Assembly (NCBI GenBank): GCA_021299735.1
Contig: JAJTEM010000026.1
Location: forward strand, 1 to 55,604
Direction: 5' to 3'
Source of the DNA: Burkholderiales bacterium
GTDB taxonomy: Bacteria > Pseudomonadota > Gammaproteobacteria > Burkholderiales > Burkholderiaceae_B
Length of the DNA: 55,604 nucleotides
Shown here piece after piece: positions 38,744-48,800 of this stretch (position 1 is its first letter; each line of letters opens with the position of its first letter). Below the pieces are notes generated by a model, which did no database searches, had not been told where the DNA came from, and worked only from the letters and a program-made list of their open reading frames with translations. The position numbers were made by a program, and so were the translations under genes.

Positions 38744-39541
38744 GTGCCTTTTCACATTGATCTAGTCTACGTAGCCTCTGGCCTGGCGGTCGGCCTTCTG
38801 GTCGGCCTGACCGGTGTGGGGGGCGGCTCTCTGATGACCCCCCTGCTCACAGTGTTGTTCGGTGTACCTGCAACCACTGCCGTAGGTACCGACCTGGCAT
38901 TTGCGGCAATTACCAAAGGTGCCGGAACCGTGGTGCACCGCTTGCGCAATACCGTGAAATGGAAAATAGTTGCGCTGGCCTGCTTGGGCAGTGTTCCCGC
39001 ATCGTTGATCACAATTGCAATTCTTCACGGATTGGACATTCAAAATGCAGGCAAAGGAAGCCCGATTGACGTGTTCATTCGCTGGTCGATTTCGTTTTGC
39101 GTCATGCTGACCGTATTCGCACTCATCTTTAAAACCAAGATTGTTGGATGGATCCAGCGCACACCCAGCGCGCAGCTTCACGACACCACACGCAGCGTGG
39201 CCACGGTAATTGCATTTGCAGTAATCGGCACTTTGGTAACCGTGTCGTCGATTGGAGCCGGCGCGGTTGGTGTTATGGCCTTGTTCATGCTGTACCCACA
39301 TTTGAAAGCCTCTGAAATTGCAGGTACCGATATCGCGTATGCTGTGCCCCTTACCACGGTCGCGGCTTTCGGGCACTTTAGCTTGGGCACAGTTGATTTT
39401 GGTTTGTTGGGCGCACTGTTGTTGGGGTCCATTCCCGGCATCACAGTGGGCAGTTATTTAAGTCGCGCAGTGCCTGAAAGGTTCTTGCGCGGGGTATTGG
39501 CCACGACCCTCACCGCCGTGGCCGCAAAATTGGTGATGTAA
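38744..39541 (+). CDS. TauE/SafE family sulfite/organosulfonate permease
   Basis: This 265-residue inner-membrane protein with about seven or eight spans starts at GTG (then PFHIDLVYVASGLAVGLLVG). The TauE/SafE signature repeats appear as LVGLTGVGGGSLMTPLL near the N-terminus and SSIGAGAVGVMALFML in the second half. It is the first gene of the assimilatory sulfate operon, and its stop is followed directly by cysI. It may move sulfite out, as a safety valve, or sulfate/sulfonate in. The sequence does not decide direction. Confidence 0.88.
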   Translation: MPFHIDLVYVASGLAVGLLVGLTGVGGGSLMTPLLTVLFGVPATTAVGTDLAFAAITKGAGTVVHRLRNTVKWKIVALACLGSVPASLITIAILHGLDIQNAGKGSPIDVFIRWSISFCVMLTVFALIFKTKIVGWIQRTPSAQLHDTTRSVATVIAFAVIGTLVTVSSIGAGAVGVMALFMLYPHLKASEIAGTDIAYAVPLTTVAAFGHFSLGTVDFGLLGALLLGSIPGITVGSYLSRAVPERFLRGVLATTLTAVAAKLVM

Positions 39542-41221
39542 ATGTACAAATACGACGACTATGACCACGCCCTTGTTCGCGAACGCGTGGCCCAGTTTCG
39601 CAACCAAACCGAGCGCTTCCTGAAGGGCGAACTGACCGACGAAGAATTCCGCCCGCTGCGCCTGCAAAACGGCCTTTACATTCAGCGCCATGCGCCCATG
39701 TTGCGGGTTGCCATTCCTTACGGTTTGTTGGGTGCGAAACAGCTGCACAAGCTTGCAGACATCGCAGCCAAATATGACCGCAATTACGCGCACTTCACCA
39801 CGCGCCAGAACATTCAATACAACTGGCCCGCACTGGAAAACGTACCAGCCATTCTCGCTGAACTGGCTGAAGTTGAAATGCACGCCATTCAAACCAGCGG
39901 TAACTGTATTCGCAACACCACCAGCGACCCTTTCGCTGGCATTGCAAAAGATGAATACGTGGACCCACGCCCATTTTGCGAACTGATTCGCCAGTGGAGC
40001 ACCTTCCACCCAGAGTTTGCCCACCTGCCACGCAAATTTAAAATTGCAGTCAATGGGGCCGCCGAAGACCGCGCTGCCGTGCAAGTGCACGACATCGGCG
40101 TGAACCTAAGCCGCAACGAAGCAGGCGAAGTGGTTGCACAAGTGTTGGCTGGTGGTGGTTTGGGGCGCACACCCGTCATTGGTTCTGTCATCAAGAGCAA
40201 CCTGCCCTGGCAAGAACTGCTCACATACATTGAAGCCGTCATGCGCGTGTACAACCGCTATGGTCGCCGCGATAACCTGTACAAAGCACGCATCAAAATT
40301 CTGGTACGCGCAATCGGTGCAGAAGAATTCGCACAGCAAGTGGAAGAAGAATGGCAGCACATCAAGGGTGGCGTGTCTGTGATTCCCCAGAAAGAATTCG
40401 ACCGTGTAGCAGCGTTTTTCACTGCGCCAGCTTACGAACACTTCAGTGCGGAACAAGTGGCTACAATTGCCGAACAAAACCGTGGCCTGCGCGCCAAGCA
40501 TGTTGGCTTTGACCGCTGGCTTACCCGCAACGCACGCGAACACCGCCAGCCTGGTTATGTGGCCATCAGCATTTCGCTGAAGCGCCCGGGTATTGCCCCT
40601 GGCGACGCTACCACTGACGAAATGCACCTGATCGCCAACTTGGCTGAACAATATTCGTTTGGTGAGTTACGCGTAACACACGAACAAAACTTTGTGCTGT
40701 CTGACGTAGCGGAACAAGACTTGTTCGAACTGTGGAGCACCCTGAAAGAACACAATTTGGCCATGCCAAACATTGGTTTGGTTAGCGACATGATTGCCTG
40801 CCCCGGTGGTGACTTCTGTTCACTGGCCAACGCCAAATCCATTCCAATTGCTTTGGGCATTCAAGAAGCCTTGGACAACCTGGATTACCAGTTTGACCTT
40901 GGCGACCTTAGCCTGAACATTTCTGGTTGTATCAATTCATGCGGCCACCACCACATTGGCAACATTGGTATTTTGGGTGTCGATAAAAACGGTGAAGAGT
41001 GGTACCAGGTTACGCTGGGCGGCCGGCAAGGCAACGATGCATCCATCGGCAAGGTGATTGGCAAATCTTTCTATGCAGAAGACGTACCCGGCGTGGTTGT
41101 GAAACTGCTGGAAGTGTATGTGCGCGAGCGCCATGAAGATGAACTGTTCATCGACACCCTCGACCGCATTGGCGCAGAGCCTTTCAAAGACCACGTGTAC
41201 GCCAACAAGGAGGCTGCATAA
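39542..41221 (+). CDS. cysI: Siroheme [4Fe-4S] sulfite reductase (nitrite/sulfite reductase family)
   Basis: This 559-residue enzyme reduces sulfite to sulfide with six electrons. Cluster and siroheme cysteines are in ACPGGDFCSLA and SGCINSCGHHHIGN, the expected CX5C and CX3C pattern. The N-terminal half has the ferredoxin-like repeat (YAHFTTRQNIQYNWPAL, TSGNCIRNTTSDPFAG). The sulfur context supports sulfite rather than nitrite as substrate. No cysJ flavoprotein is in the operon, so electrons probably come from ferredoxin or a separate partner. DUF934 follows with a 1-nt gap. Confidence 0.93.
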   Translation: MYKYDDYDHALVRERVAQFRNQTERFLKGELTDEEFRPLRLQNGLYIQRHAPMLRVAIPYGLLGAKQLHKLADIAAKYDRNYAHFTTRQNIQYNWPALENVPAILAELAEVEMHAIQTSGNCIRNTTSDPFAGIAKDEYVDPRPFCELIRQWSTFHPEFAHLPRKFKIAVNGAAEDRAAVQVHDIGVNLSRNEAGEVVAQVLAGGGLGRTPVIGSVIKSNLPWQELLTYIEAVMRVYNRYGRRDNLYKARIKILVRAIGAEEFAQQVEEEWQHIKGGVSVIPQKEFDRVAAFFTAPAYEHFSAEQVATIAEQNRGLRAKHVGFDRWLTRNAREHRQPGYVAISISLKRPGIAPGDATTDEMHLIANLAEQYSFGELRVTHEQNFVLSDVAEQDLFELWSTLKEHNLAMPNIGLVSDMIACPGGDFCSLANAKSIPIALGIQEALDNLDYQFDLGDLSLNISGCINSCGHHHIGNIGILGVDKNGEEWYQVTLGGRQGNDASIGKVIGKSFYAEDVPGVVVKLLEVYVRERHEDELFIDTLDRIGAEPFKDHVYANKEAA

Positions 41222-41222
41222 C

Positions 41223-41762
41223 ATGGCCAGCATCATCGTAAAGCCACTGAACGGCGAGGCATCAATTGTTTCAGACGAATTCCTGATCATCGATGCAGGT
41301 ACACCCGAAGCACCAGCAACCATTCCAGCCGAGGGCAAAGTGCTGGTGCATTTGTCAGCCTGGGAAGCCAACAAGGCTGAACTTTCAGCGCGCGCACAAG
41401 CGGGCAATTTGGGTGTTTACCTGAACCCCGAAGACAATCCTGAGCAATTGCAGGGCGACGTGAATGTGTTGAAGTTGATTGCTTTTCACTTCCCTGTGTT
41501 CAAGTATGGTCAAGGCTATTCAGGTGCTTACCTGCTGCGCACACGCTATGGTTTCAAAGGCGACATTCGTGCGTTCGGCGACATTTGGCGCGACCAGTTT
41601 TTCTACCTGGCACGTTGCGGTTTCACCCAGTTCGACATCAAGGAAGGTAAATCGCTGGAAGATGCCTTGAACGCGTTTTCCGACTTCACCATTCCTTATC
41701 AAACCAGTGCCGATGGTTCGCTGCCTGTATTCAATCGCAGGGCCGCAGCAGCGGGAGCCTAA
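41223..41762 (+). CDS. DUF934 family protein of the sulfate-reduction operon
   Basis: This 179-residue cytoplasmic protein of unknown biochemical role occurs between cysI and cysH in many beta- and alphaproteobacteria. Recognisable parts are VLVHLSAWEANKAELSARAQ, YLLRTRYGFKGDIRAFGDI and CGFTQFDIKEGKSLEDALNAF. The only cysteine seen is the one in RCGFTQF. AAGGAGG about 8 nt before the ATG fixes the start; the frame opens earlier within cysI. Conserved linkage suggests an accessory or electron-transfer partner of CysI, which is inference. Confidence 0.85.
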   Translation: MASIIVKPLNGEASIVSDEFLIIDAGTPEAPATIPAEGKVLVHLSAWEANKAELSARAQAGNLGVYLNPEDNPEQLQGDVNVLKLIAFHFPVFKYGQGYSGAYLLRTRYGFKGDIRAFGDIWRDQFFYLARCGFTQFDIKEGKSLEDALNAFSDFTIPYQTSADGSLPVFNRRAAAAGA

Positions 41763-41764
41763 AT

Positions 41765-42571
41765 ATGAGTACAGCAAATACCTCAGCACAGTCGCGCTTT
41801 CACAGCGTTGACGCCGCACCTGAAAACCACGCGGTGCAAGAACAAGCGATTGCTGTGTTTCGTGGCCCGCACCAGCCAGCTACCGACATTGCAAGTAAAG
41901 TGCAGGCGCTGGAAACGCTGTTGACCCAAGCCGCTACCGAGTTTGATTCCATTGCCTTGGCCAGCAGCCTAGCGGCAGAAGACAATGTGCTGTTCGATGT
42001 AATTGCACGCCTGAAATTGAATATTCGCATATTCAGCCTGAACACAGGCCGACTGCACCAGCAAACCCTGGATGTAGCCCCAGCCCTTCAAGCCAAATAC
42101 GGCCACACGGTGCAGTGGTTTGAACCCCAGGCACAAGCGGTTGAAAACTACGTGAACAGCAAAGGCCGCGATGCATTTTATGAAAACACCGCACTGCGCA
42201 AAGAATGCTGCGGGATTCGCAAAGTAGAGCCCTTGGCACGTGCACTGCAAGGTGCAAAAGCATGGGTTACAGGCCAGCGTCAGGCACAAGCGGCCACACG
42301 CGCTACACTGCCTGTTCGGGAATTCGATGCCGACCGTGGCATTGAAAAATTCAACCCGCTGGCTGACTGGAGCGAGGCCGATGTATGGACCTACGTACGC
42401 CAGTTTGATGTACCCGTGAACAAACTGCACTTTGAAGGGTTTCCTTCAATTGGCTGCGAACCCTGTACACGCGCAATTACCATTGGTGAAGACATTCGCG
42501 CAGGCCGCTGGTGGTGGGAAGACCCCACCAGCAAGGAATGCGGTTTGCACAACGCCAACCTGAAAAAGTAA
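41765..42571 (+). CDS. cysH: Adenylyl-sulfate (APS) reductase, CysH family with iron-sulfur cluster
   Basis: This 268-residue thioredoxin-dependent reductase releases sulfite from activated sulfate. It carries the cluster cysteines of the APS-reducing type, a CC pair in RKECCGIRKVEPLARAL and CxxC in SIGCEPCTRAI. The catalytic Cys is in the C-terminal KECGLHN. The E. coli PAPS-reducing enzyme lacks the CC and CxxC cysteines. The operon accordingly has cysD and cysN but no cysC kinase domain, so APS rather than PAPS is the likely substrate. Confidence 0.94.
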   Translation: MSTANTSAQSRFHSVDAAPENHAVQEQAIAVFRGPHQPATDIASKVQALETLLTQAATEFDSIALASSLAAEDNVLFDVIARLKLNIRIFSLNTGRLHQQTLDVAPALQAKYGHTVQWFEPQAQAVENYVNSKGRDAFYENTALRKECCGIRKVEPLARALQGAKAWVTGQRQAQAATRATLPVREFDADRGIEKFNPLADWSEADVWTYVRQFDVPVNKLHFEGFPSIGCEPCTRAITIGEDIRAGRWWWEDPTSKECGLHNANLKK

Positions 42572-42621
42572 GCAACACCAAATTAACGAAATACACTGAA
42601 TAATCGAAATCGAGAACAATC

Positions 42622-43545
42622 ATGAGCACGCAAGTGAGTACGCAAACACACACCATGTCCCACCTGGACTGGCTTGAAGCAGAGGCCATCTACATCATGC
42701 GCGAAGTGGCCGCGGAATGCGCACGCCCCGCCATGCTGTTCTCGGGCGGCAAGGATTCCATCGTCATGCTGCGCCTTGCAGAAAAAGCGTTTCGCCCTGG
42801 CAAATTTCCATTTCCCTTGGTGCACATTGACACCGAACACAACTTTCCGGAAGTGATTGAGTTTCGCGACTGGAAAGCAAAGCAACTGGGTGAAGAACTG
42901 ATTGTGCGCTCGCTGGAAGGCTCGATCAAAAAAGGCACCATTCGCCTGCCCCACCCGGATGCTTCACGCAACGCATTCCAAAGCGTTACCTTGCTTGAAA
43001 CACAGGAAGAATTTGGCTTCGATGCACTCATGGGTGGTGCACGCCGCGACGAAGAAAAAGCGCGTGCCAAAGAACGTATTTTTTCTTTCCGCGATGGCTT
43101 TGGCCAGTGGGACCCTAAAAACCAGCGCCCCGAACTTTGGGACCTGTACAACACCCGCGTGCACCCCGGTGAACACATGCGCGTGTTCCCCATTTCCAAC
43201 TGGACCGAACTGGATGTGTGGCAATACATTGAACGCGAAAAGCTTGAATTGCCGAGCATTTACTACGCCCACGAGCGTGAAATCATCGAACGCAATGGCC
43301 TGCTGGTACCGGTTACCGAGATGACCCAACCCAAGGCGGGCGAAACTGTCACCACACGCACAGTGCGCTTCCGCACCGTGGGCGACATTACCTGCACCTG
43401 CCCAGTGGCAAGCACAGCGGCTACACCTGCGGAAATTATCACCGAAACAGCAGTGACCGACATTACTGAGCGCGGTGCAACCCGCATGGACGATCAAACT
43501 TCCGAGGCCTCCATGGAGCGCCGCAAGAAAGAAGGCTATTTCTAA
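42622..43545 (+). CDS. cysD: Sulfate adenylyltransferase subunit 2 (ATP sulfurylase small subunit)
   Basis: This 307-residue PP-loop enzyme adenylates sulfate with energy from the CysN GTPase. The P-loop is MLFSGGKDSIVML. VHIDTEHNFPEVIEFRD and FDALMGGARRDEEKARAKER are conserved, and the C-terminus ends MERRKKEGYF as in most CysD. An ATG at 42622 and a later one at residue 12 (MSHLDWLEAEAI) are both possible starts. cysN begins 6 nt after its stop. Confidence 0.97.
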   Translation: MSTQVSTQTHTMSHLDWLEAEAIYIMREVAAECARPAMLFSGGKDSIVMLRLAEKAFRPGKFPFPLVHIDTEHNFPEVIEFRDWKAKQLGEELIVRSLEGSIKKGTIRLPHPDASRNAFQSVTLLETQEEFGFDALMGGARRDEEKARAKERIFSFRDGFGQWDPKNQRPELWDLYNTRVHPGEHMRVFPISNWTELDVWQYIEREKLELPSIYYAHEREIIERNGLLVPVTEMTQPKAGETVTTRTVRFRTVGDITCTCPVASTAATPAEIITETAVTDITERGATRMDDQTSEASMERRKKEGYF

Positions 43546-43551
43546 ATCGAG

Positions 43552-44910
43552 ATGAATACCATGAATGCAATTAACGAAGCCTTGAAACTGAGCACCCAGG
43601 AAAATGGCGTGCTGCGCTTCATCACCGCTGGTTCTGTTGACGACGGAAAATCTACCCTGATCGGCCGCCTGCTGTTTGACAGCAAAGGTATTTTTGCCGA
43701 CCAGCTGGCCGCTATTTCTAAGGCGAAAAACAAGCGCACAGCTGGCGACACCATCGACTTTTCCCTGTTAACCGACGGCCTTGAAGCAGAACGTGAACAG
43801 GGCATTACCATCGATGTGGCCTACCGCTACTTCGCAACACCTGCACGCAAGTTTATTGTGGCCGACACACCGGGCCACGAACAATACACCCGCAACATGG
43901 TGACTGGTGCGTCTACTGCCGACGTTGCTATTGTGCTGGTCGACATTACCCGCGTTGCGTTTGAAGAAAGCCCTGATGGCTTGAAAGCCAGCCTGCTGGC
44001 CCAAACCAAACGCCACAGCGCAATTGCCGGCAAGTTGGGCATCCCCGCCATTTTGTTTGCCGTGAACAAAATGGACCTGGTTGATTTCGACCAGAACAAA
44101 TTCATCGCCACGGAAAAAGCTGTGCGTGAACTGGCAACCACTGTGGGTGTTCAAGAAGCATTGGTACTGCCTATATCAGCACTGACCGGCGACAATGTGG
44201 TTACCGCAAGCAGCAAAACCCCCTGGTACACTGGTCAACCCTTGCTGCCCATTCTGGAAAACATTCCCAGCCGCGCAGACCGTGCTGAAGCAGCTCACAA
44301 AGTAGGTTTCCGTTTCCCGGTTCAATTGGTGGCTCGCCACGATGGCCACAAAGCCGATGATTTCCGCGGCTACATGGGCCGTGTTGAAGGCGGCAGCGTG
44401 AAGGTGGGCGACACCGTGGTGGTACATCCTTCAGGCCAAAGCGCTGTAGTGCAGCGAATTGTGTTTTTGAACGACGACTTGCCTGAAGCCCACTTGGGCC
44501 AGTGTGTAACCCTGGTGTTGGACCGCGATGTTGACGTATCTCGTGGCGACCAAATCGTGAACAGTGGCGACACAGTGAGCCATGCCCCGGTGAAAACATT
44601 GACTGCCGACATTTGCTGGCTGGACAATGAACCCTTGAACCCGGCACGCAAATACTGGATCAAGCAAACCACTCGCCAAACCCAAGCGAAGATCAAATCA
44701 GTGAATTTGGTGCTCGACATTCACACCCTGCTGCATGGCGAAAGCACCAAAACGGTGCAAATGAATGACATCGCACAGATTGAATTGGTGCTGGCTCAGC
44801 CCATCGTGGCAGATTTGTACTCAGAATGCCGTGCAACGGGTAGTTTTATCCTGATTGACAGCGCAACCAACCAAACTGTTGCGGCTGGCATGATCGTTGC
44901 AAAGAACTAA
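43552..44910 (+). CDS. cysN: Sulfate adenylyltransferase subunit 1 (GTPase)
   Basis: This 452-residue elongation-factor-like GTPase has the P-loop AGSVDDGKSTLIGRLL, the switch motif DTPGHEQYTRNM and the guanine-binding NKMD. It couples GTP hydrolysis to sulfate adenylation by CysD. Length shows no C-terminal APS-kinase (CysC) fusion, consistent with the APS-reducing CysH of the same operon. Start codons at 43552 and 43561 are both plausible. Confidence 0.97.
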   Translation: MNTMNAINEALKLSTQENGVLRFITAGSVDDGKSTLIGRLLFDSKGIFADQLAAISKAKNKRTAGDTIDFSLLTDGLEAEREQGITIDVAYRYFATPARKFIVADTPGHEQYTRNMVTGASTADVAIVLVDITRVAFEESPDGLKASLLAQTKRHSAIAGKLGIPAILFAVNKMDLVDFDQNKFIATEKAVRELATTVGVQEALVLPISALTGDNVVTASSKTPWYTGQPLLPILENIPSRADRAEAAHKVGFRFPVQLVARHDGHKADDFRGYMGRVEGGSVKVGDTVVVHPSGQSAVVQRIVFLNDDLPEAHLGQCVTLVLDRDVDVSRGDQIVNSGDTVSHAPVKTLTADICWLDNEPLNPARKYWIKQTTRQTQAKIKSVNLVLDIHTLLHGESTKTVQMNDIAQIELVLAQPIVADLYSECRATGSFILIDSATNQTVAAGMIVAKN

Positions 44911-44942
44911 GCAACGACCATTCACCCGGTTGTTGGTTGCTT
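44909..44942 (+). other. Intergenic hairpin between cysN and the SUMT gene
   Basis: AAGCAAC (44909-44915) pairs with GTTGCTT (44936-44942), and GACC with GGTT-type bases inside. No U-run follows, so it is more likely an RNA-stability or partial attenuation hairpin than a terminator. Confidence 0.35.
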
Positions 44943-44965
44943 GTTCTTGAATAAGGACTTTTGAG

Positions 44966-45757
44966 ATGGGACGCGTTGTATTGATTGGTGCAGGACCTGG
45001 AGCGGAGGATTTAATCACCGTTCGCGGCCTGAAGCTGTTAATGCAGGCAGACTGCGTGTTTTACGACGCGCTGGTCAGTCCCTCTCTTCTTTCTCAAGCC
45101 CACCCAGATGCCAAACTTGTTGCAGTGGGCAAACGCTGCGGCAAGAAATCCACTGCGCAAGTTTTCATCAACAAACAACTTGTTGAAGCTGCAGAAAAAT
45201 ACAAACTGGTGGTTCGACTGAAAGGCGGTGACCCGATGGTATTTGGTCGCGCAGATGAAGAAATTTCTGCATTAAAAGCTGCTGGCCATGCTGTTGAAGT
45301 AGTTCCTGGCGTTACCGCTGCACTGGCAGCAGCCAGCAGCCTGCAAGCCTCACTTACCTTGCGCGGTGTTGCCCGTAGCCTTACCTTAACAACCCCTTCC
45401 GTGGGTGCCACTGAAGTACCAAGTACCGAATTGTTCACCGGCACCGAAAACGACACCGTGGCCGTGTACATGGGTTTGCGCCAGGCGGGACCTTGGGCAG
45501 CGGCCTTGCTCGAAAAAGGCCGCGATGCACTTACCCCGGTCATTCTCTGCGAAAGCGTTTCACTGCCCGCCGAGAAATTCACACCGCTGAACCTGGGCAA
45601 ACTGCCCTCGTTTTCAGCAGAACAACTTTCAGATGGCCCCTGCCTTATTCTGATCGGCAATGCTCTTGGCAAAGCCTGTGCCGAATTGCAAGCTGGTTCA
45701 GCCGATAGTATTCGTTTGCATCAAACCAATTTGAATCAAACCGTTAACGCAGCCTGA
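44966..45757 (+). CDS. cobA: Uroporphyrinogen-III C-methyltransferase (SUMT)
   Basis: This 263-residue SAM-dependent enzyme makes precorrin-2, the first step to siroheme, the cofactor of CysI. Motifs include VVLIGAGPGAEDLITVRGL, the YDALVSP segment, RLKGGDPMVFGRADEE and VVPGVTAALAAASSLQ. It is a stand-alone SUMT, not a CysG fusion. A CbiX-type chelatase is encoded 4 kb away at 49819-50196, beyond the 1217-aa orphan. It is the last gene of the operon begun by the TauE-like permease. Confidence 0.95.
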   Translation: MGRVVLIGAGPGAEDLITVRGLKLLMQADCVFYDALVSPSLLSQAHPDAKLVAVGKRCGKKSTAQVFINKQLVEAAEKYKLVVRLKGGDPMVFGRADEEISALKAAGHAVEVVPGVTAALAAASSLQASLTLRGVARSLTLTTPSVGATEVPSTELFTGTENDTVAVYMGLRQAGPWAAALLEKGRDALTPVILCESVSLPAEKFTPLNLGKLPSFSAEQLSDGPCLILIGNALGKACAELQAGSADSIRLHQTNLNQTVNAA

Positions 45758-45860
45758 ACTTAAATGGCTGGGTTACTACTCAGTGTGTAAACCATACTAA
45801 CAAAGCGCCACAAAGCCACGTAGCGCCACACTGTCATCTATCCAGCCCATCGAGTTCAAA

Positions 45861-48800
45861 ATGCCCGTTACCTCCCGGATTGCCACCAAAGGGCAACAAG
45901 CCGACTATTTAGATTCTCCCTATCGGTCTGAAACCTCATTCAAAAATTTTTCAACCTTCCTGAATCGTCCATTGACCATTTGTGGAAGGCAGTCCAATCA
46001 AACCGCCCGGTTCTCACTGCTGGACATTCTGAAACACCTGAATATACAAAAAGCCATTCTGAAGGGATCCGCTACAAACCAATGGAGAAGCAATAAAACA
46101 CTTGCGGACATCGACTTGCAACTGCCAGTCAATAGCGCAATTGATAAAAATCAATTCACCAAGCCCCTGCTTGAATTCCTGAATCAGCGAAGCAACCTTT
46201 CAGCCAAAGGCAAGCAGGCAATTCAAGAGAAAACCTGGTTTTCAAAAGTACGGCACGATCTAAAAGATTCCTGGGCACGGCTAATCATCAGCATTGGCTA
46301 CCCAGCTCAAAACGCCACCACGCTCGATATCAATCTGACCAATTACCGGGGCATTGCATACGACACGATACAGGCCTCGCGGGTATTGCAATTTGATTGG
46401 GCGCAGAGCAAAACACACAGCGTAGGCTCGTGGCACCCAAGCCTTGTAGACTGGTTGGCCAAGAATCAACTTCTTTGGTTCAACCCCGACATTGATGAAG
46501 GACTTAGCCGGCTAAGTTATCGCTTGAGCAAATCGTCCAATGCACGCCTGCTTCAACCACGAATTACCCTTCAGTTCTTCGAACAAGCCAGCCCTGAAAC
46601 GATTGGCAATATTTACCTGCGCGTGTTGATGGATGAATACCCAAGCAGCACCTTAAGTACGCAGGAACGTAAACAGTTGTGGGCTCCCGTTCTTCAGGCA
46701 GCTGCAACACCCAAGTACGAAAGCCTGAAAAGCGACTTGTTGGGCTGGACCACACAGCAAACCCTGGATGAAGTCACGTCGGCCTTGAATGCACCTGAAA
46801 CCCAGGTATCTGTTTTGGATCAATTGACAAAAGCCTGCCAAATCGGGATTGATTTCAAAAACTCTGTCAAAAACTTTTTGATGAGTCAGGAAGAATTCGA
46901 TGAACCATTAAAGCCCCTGATTCAAAAGGCCTTGGGTGCACACGTGGTTTCCGGCGAATCGATCTTCAACATGCTGGACAACTGGAGCCTGGTTAAAGAC
47001 ATACCAAAACATGAATTGCTGACGGTGTTCACAGAGCTGTTAACCCACACAAGCACCACTGCTGACCCCTCTGTAAGCGGCAAGGCTGCTCACATGCTGG
47101 GTTGGTTACACGGCGATGAAGTGGCTACCCTGCAATTCTGGATGGACAGAATACCGGATAGCGCCCGAAACGCACCACCCGAAAAATTAATGCCGCCAGT
47201 GATTCAAAGTTTGCTGAAAATCATCAAAACAAAAGGCACTAAAGGGCTTGAACCAGTTTTGCCTCAGTTAAGTACCCTGCGAATTTCACGAAGCGACTGG
47301 CACACACTGACAGAGGCTTTGGAAACAAACCGCTCAAACATCGCTACCCAAAGTGCGATCAACCTTGAACATTCGCGCAATCCTGTTCTTGGATTAATGG
47401 AAATTTTAACCCTGCACTCCGCCGTATTGGGCGCCTTCGCGGGAAAGTGCAACGTGGTTACATTTGCCAAAAACAATGGTGTACGAACCGAGCAACTTTT
47501 CCAGAATTTCTATCAGGATTTGATGGTTTACGCACACACACTGCAAGAGCAAAAAACCCCGCCTGTGCTGCGCAATTTCCTGACCGTTAAAAGCGATGGA
47601 TTAGATCTTGCACTACCCGACATGACATTGACTGTGTCATTTTCGCAGGAATCCATAACTGCCAATCTTGAAACGAACAAATTCTGGGTAACCGAACACG
47701 CCCGCGCCAAATTGAACACTGAACCATTTACCAATTCGCAGTCTTTCTACATGGAATGGCATGATGGTTCTCTTTTCTCTGGTGAAAGCCATCCCTCCGG
47801 CAAATTTATTTTCGATGGCGTATTAACCCACGTGAGCGTACAAAGCGAAGCGCCTGAAATATCGGGTTTATTAAACACCGGGCGGTTAATTTGCCAAAGC
47901 CGTTTTCCGGGTATTGATTATGCTGAAAAGTCGTGGGCAGCCAAGGGCCACTTCAATAGCAAACAACTTTTAAAAACCAAAACACTAGCCGACGCGCTTT
48001 TGGTATTAAAACAGGGCGTGATTGTTGATCAATTAATGAACAGTTTGGCAAAAATTGAGCATGAAATCGAAAACAACTTACCCACCCGATGCTTCGTCAC
48101 AGTAACAACGGACACTTACCGCACGGAAATGAACACCCGGTATCGTCGAGTAGACGATACCATACCCAAACGAATTCAATTCCAGAATGTGTGGGGAGTT
48201 GAGCCAGTGATGGACCAAGTGGAATCCATTGATCAGCTTGTTTCTGCGCCATTTGGCGTCTTGAACTTTGAAAGCACAACCCCTTGGGATGAAGAGCAAC
48301 AAACCCTGCAAGGATTGGGCGAAATAAAAACATCAGGCGTTCTCAAATTCAAGTGGGCAGGCGAATTCAAGGCTGGGCAATTGTTACCGGAGGGCAGTCT
48401 GTACCTGGACAAATCAAAGACACCAGCGATTACATTCAAACAAGGCAACAGTTCATCCAATATTCCACGTTCATTGTTGCCAGTCATGGCAGACCTTCTT
48501 GGGCGTTTGAGTGGTGAATACACATTTTCAAACCACATCTGGCACGATCCAGACACTTGGCCAATCCCGGGTTTTGAAGGGTTTGTAAACAACTTCACTC
48601 ATAAGGGTTTGTCATTTTCGGGATATCTTACTTCGATGGGCAGGGCGATCGGAATACTGCGTGAATCTCCGGAGGCCAATAAGGACTACTACTCAACCTG
48701 GACTGGTTCATTTTACGTAAGACCGACAACCATGCTGGATTACCAACCTGTCAGGCTGGACAGACAGGAATTAAATCCGGTGTGCATACCCCTCTCTGAA

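Noticed and set aside
45861..46600. Calling the orphan N-terminus a CCA-adding or poly(A) polymerase
   Set aside because: Only the general NTase triad and a loose helical resemblance are visible; the specific CCA/PAP motifs and domain order are not.
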